A DNA stretch of 56,192 bases, from contig OMIV01000317.1 of assembly GCA_900299185.1 (NCBI GenBank), positions 1-56,192 of the forward strand, read 5' to 3'. Origin of the DNA: Planctomycetaceae bacterium. Lineage in GTDB: Bacteria > Planctomycetota > Planctomycetia > Planctomycetales > Planctomycetaceae. Within the stretch, counting starts at the first letter, position 1; the number at the start of each line of letters is the position of its first letter. Below the pieces are notes generated by a model. That model was not told where the DNA came from. It worked only from the letters and a program-made list of their open reading frames with translations, and did not search any database. Below are positions 54,910-56,192 of this stretch, piece after piece. The translations under genes were made by a program, and so were the position numbers.

Positions 54910-55670
54910 GTGGGCAGTCCTAACGCGGCAGAGCCGCTTTCCATCCGTGCGAGTGACTCGCGAGTGTGTGCCGCGAATTGGTTGCCGACGACTGTTTCTT
55001 TGCGTCCCGAAGAGCGATGCCTGGCAGCGCCTGACGCAGTGTTTTCGACACTCAATCGCCGAGTGTCGACACGTTTGAAACGGCTCTTTGCAGCAGCCTG
55101 AAAACAGGCAATTCACGAGGGGCGGAGATGCTATTGGTCCCTCCAAAGAGGGTCAACGGCGCTCAAACTCGCTGAGATTCTTGAGGTTTGATCGTCATCG
55201 CTCGGGAATTGGTCAGTAACCGCGGTGAGTTATTGGCAACCGTAGATAGACATCGAAGCGCACGAGTCTCGGACAGGAATGTGCCAACTTCGATTAGTGC
55301 GAAAAGTAATCGAAACTCTGACTGGCGTCGTTGGTTAAATCGCCCGCCTGATGGACCTCAAATTGCCAGCGGCTCAGTCGATAATTCGAACGGCATTGAG
55401 TCGATTCAATGAGGTTGGCAAGGGGCAGCTGAGATCTTCGTTTGGCTCATCCATCTGTCCAAACATTGGTTCTCGCCGTCGAGCGACACTGCTCTGAGTG
55501 AGGACGATTTAAGAGGTCTGGTGAGTCCGTTAGTTTCAATTCAACAGCCTGACTTGCGTGAGTGCTTAAGACCCGAATCCCGAAGCGTTGTCTCGTTGGC
55601 TCTGCTTCGGCTGTGTTTATCTGCGGCGGCAGTTTTGTCGCCAGTCTCGAAACCATGAGGGAATGAAACG
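54910..55670. other. Divergent intergenic region, no gene supported
   Basis: About 760 bases between secA (-) and the repeat-protein gene (+). Only short, unsupported frames are seen. Two weak hairpins (GCCTG-AAAA-CAGGC and CCCTC-CAAA-GAGGG) lie near 55100-55150, without T tracts. No RNA gene was recognised. It must hold the secA promoter and the promoter of the downstream gene, but no convincing pair was found. Confidence 0.45.
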
Positions 55671-56192
55671 ATGAAGAAGCTGTGGACGGTTCTGATGCTG
55701 GGCACAGTCGTTTCGGGCTCAAGCCTGATGACGGCTCGAGGGCAAGACTCGCCGAGTAATGGTCAAGATCTGCCGATCATTTCTCCGGCTCAGTCTGCGA
55801 GTCCAACTAACCGCGCGGGCGAGGAATTCGCTCTGCAAATCCGCGAAGGCGACCGTCGTCCCGATGAACCTCGTCGTCCAGAAGCAGGACCACCTCGCGA
55901 CGGCGATCGTCGTCCCGAAGCCGGTCCTCCACGAGATGGCCGACCGGGTGAACGAGCACCAGAAGCAGGTCGACCAAATGGTGACCGAGCTCCTCGTCCA
56001 GACATGCATCGCGATGGCGATCGTCGTCCCGAAGCCGGTCCTCCGCGAGATGGCCGACCGGGCGAACGCGGTCCGGAAGCAGGTCGACCAAATGGCGACC
56101 GAGGTCCTCGACCAGACATGCATCGCGATGGCGATCGTCGTCCCGAAGCCGGTCCTCCGCGAGATGGCCGACCGGGCGAACGCGGTCCAGAA
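55671..56192 (+). CDS. Secreted Asp/Arg/Gly/Pro tandem-repeat protein (3' end beyond window)
   Basis: An open frame begins at ATG 55671, with GAGGG 9 bases upstream, and is still open at the right edge after 174 codons. A signal peptide (WTVLMLGTVVSGSSLMTARG, about residues 4-23) is followed by a short Ser/Pro/Ala region and then a low-complexity body in Arg, Pro, Gly, Asp and Glu. Its unit of 38 residues contains GDRRPEAGPPRDGRPGER and GRPNGDR.PRPDMHRD. The body is probably disordered and, with many Arg-Asp pairs, polyampholytic. No family is recognised. Confidence 0.8.
   Translation, partial: MKKLWTVLMLGTVVSGSSLMTARGQDSPSNGQDLPIISPAQSASPTNRAGEEFALQIREGDRRPDEPRRPEAGPPRDGDRRPEAGPPRDGRPGERAPEAGRPNGDRAPRPDMHRDGDRRPEAGPPRDGRPGERGPEAGRPNGDRGPRPDMHRDGDRRPEAGPPRDGRPGERGPE
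55902..56192. repeat. 114-bp tandem repeat
   Basis: Units starting GGCGATCGTCGTCCCGAAGC begin at 55902, 56016 and 56130, exactly 114 bases apart (38 codons). Two complete copies and part of a third are inside the window, differing by few substitutions; the array runs off the edge. The near identity suggests recent expansion. Confidence 0.92.

Noticed and set aside
55719-56123. Minus-strand frames in the 114-bp repeat
   Set aside because: The repeat keeps several frames open at once. Only the plus frame has a ribosome site and signal peptide.
55902-56192. Possible CRISPR or other non-coding repeat array
   Set aside because: Units are 114 bases, head to tail with no unique spacers, and in frame with a signal-peptide protein.

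Overview
The window reads as chromosomal DNA of a member of the Planctomycetota (Planctomycetes). The evidence is gene content: a DUF1501 protein, WD40-repeat proteins beside a secreted di-haem 'planctomycete-type' cytochrome, an ECF sigma factor directly followed by a Ser/Thr kinase with C-terminal TPRs, twin-arginine-type Gfo/Idh/MocA oxidoreductases, an unusually long SecA (about 1191 aa), and several secreted low-complexity proteins. No rRNA, tRNA, CRISPR array, transposase or phage gene was recognised.

Layout. 1-4.7 kb: a WD40 gene cut by the window edge (-), then rsmA, guaB and a secreted protein of unknown function (+), closed by a strong intrinsic terminator. 4.7-8.6 kb (-): a membrane C39-like cysteine peptidase, a DUF1501 protein, and a secreted DJ-1/PfpI-domain gene broken by a one-base frameshift. 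8.7-14 kb (+): VanZ-like protein, ECF sigma factor, Ser/Thr kinase-TPR protein, UbiB-family kinase-like protein. 14-20.4 kb (-): zinc-ribbon/TPR protein, bioF, cysH, secreted isochorismatase-like hydrolase. 20.4-24.1 kb (+): di-haem cytochrome, WD40 protein, Gfo/Idh/MocA oxidoreductase. 24.1-31 kb (-): small membrane proteins, a YbhN-like flippase-type protein, a 1189-aa AsmA-like protein and a frameshifted GT39-type glycosyltransferase. 31-36 kb (+): rpmB with a readable promoter, then gatC, gatA, a NADAR gene of lower G+C, and gatB. 36.2-40.8 kb (+): a division/wall cluster of rsmH, LysM protein, FtsL-like protein and PBP/FtsI. 40.9-44.8 kb (+): DUF1295 protein, PAP2 phosphatase, Cys-rich lipoprotein, ending in a terminator that faces a VTC-domain gene (-). 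46-51 kb: a Gly-Ser-repeat secreted protein (-), WecA/MraY-family transferase, short-hairpin repeats, RF-1-like rescue factor, a second Gfo/Idh/MocA protein (+). 51.3-54.9 kb: secA (-). The right edge opens a secreted protein built of a 114-bp tandem repeat (+).

How they fit. Housekeeping blocks (Glu/Asp-tRNA amidation by GatCAB, rRNA methylation, IMP dehydrogenase, SecA) alternate with envelope functions (PBP/LysM/FtsL, AsmA, polyprenyl-phosphate sugar transferase, PAP2 and VanZ) and with signalling. The most notable points are the NADAR gene inside the gat genes, the division cluster with a 103-bp rsmH/LysM overlap, a large insertion in SecA, a kinase with altered HRD and DFG motifs, two frameshifted genes, and several short-hairpin and tandem-repeat elements. 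I did not find a clear multi-gene defence or otherwise undescribed system; the candidates are given as separate findings.
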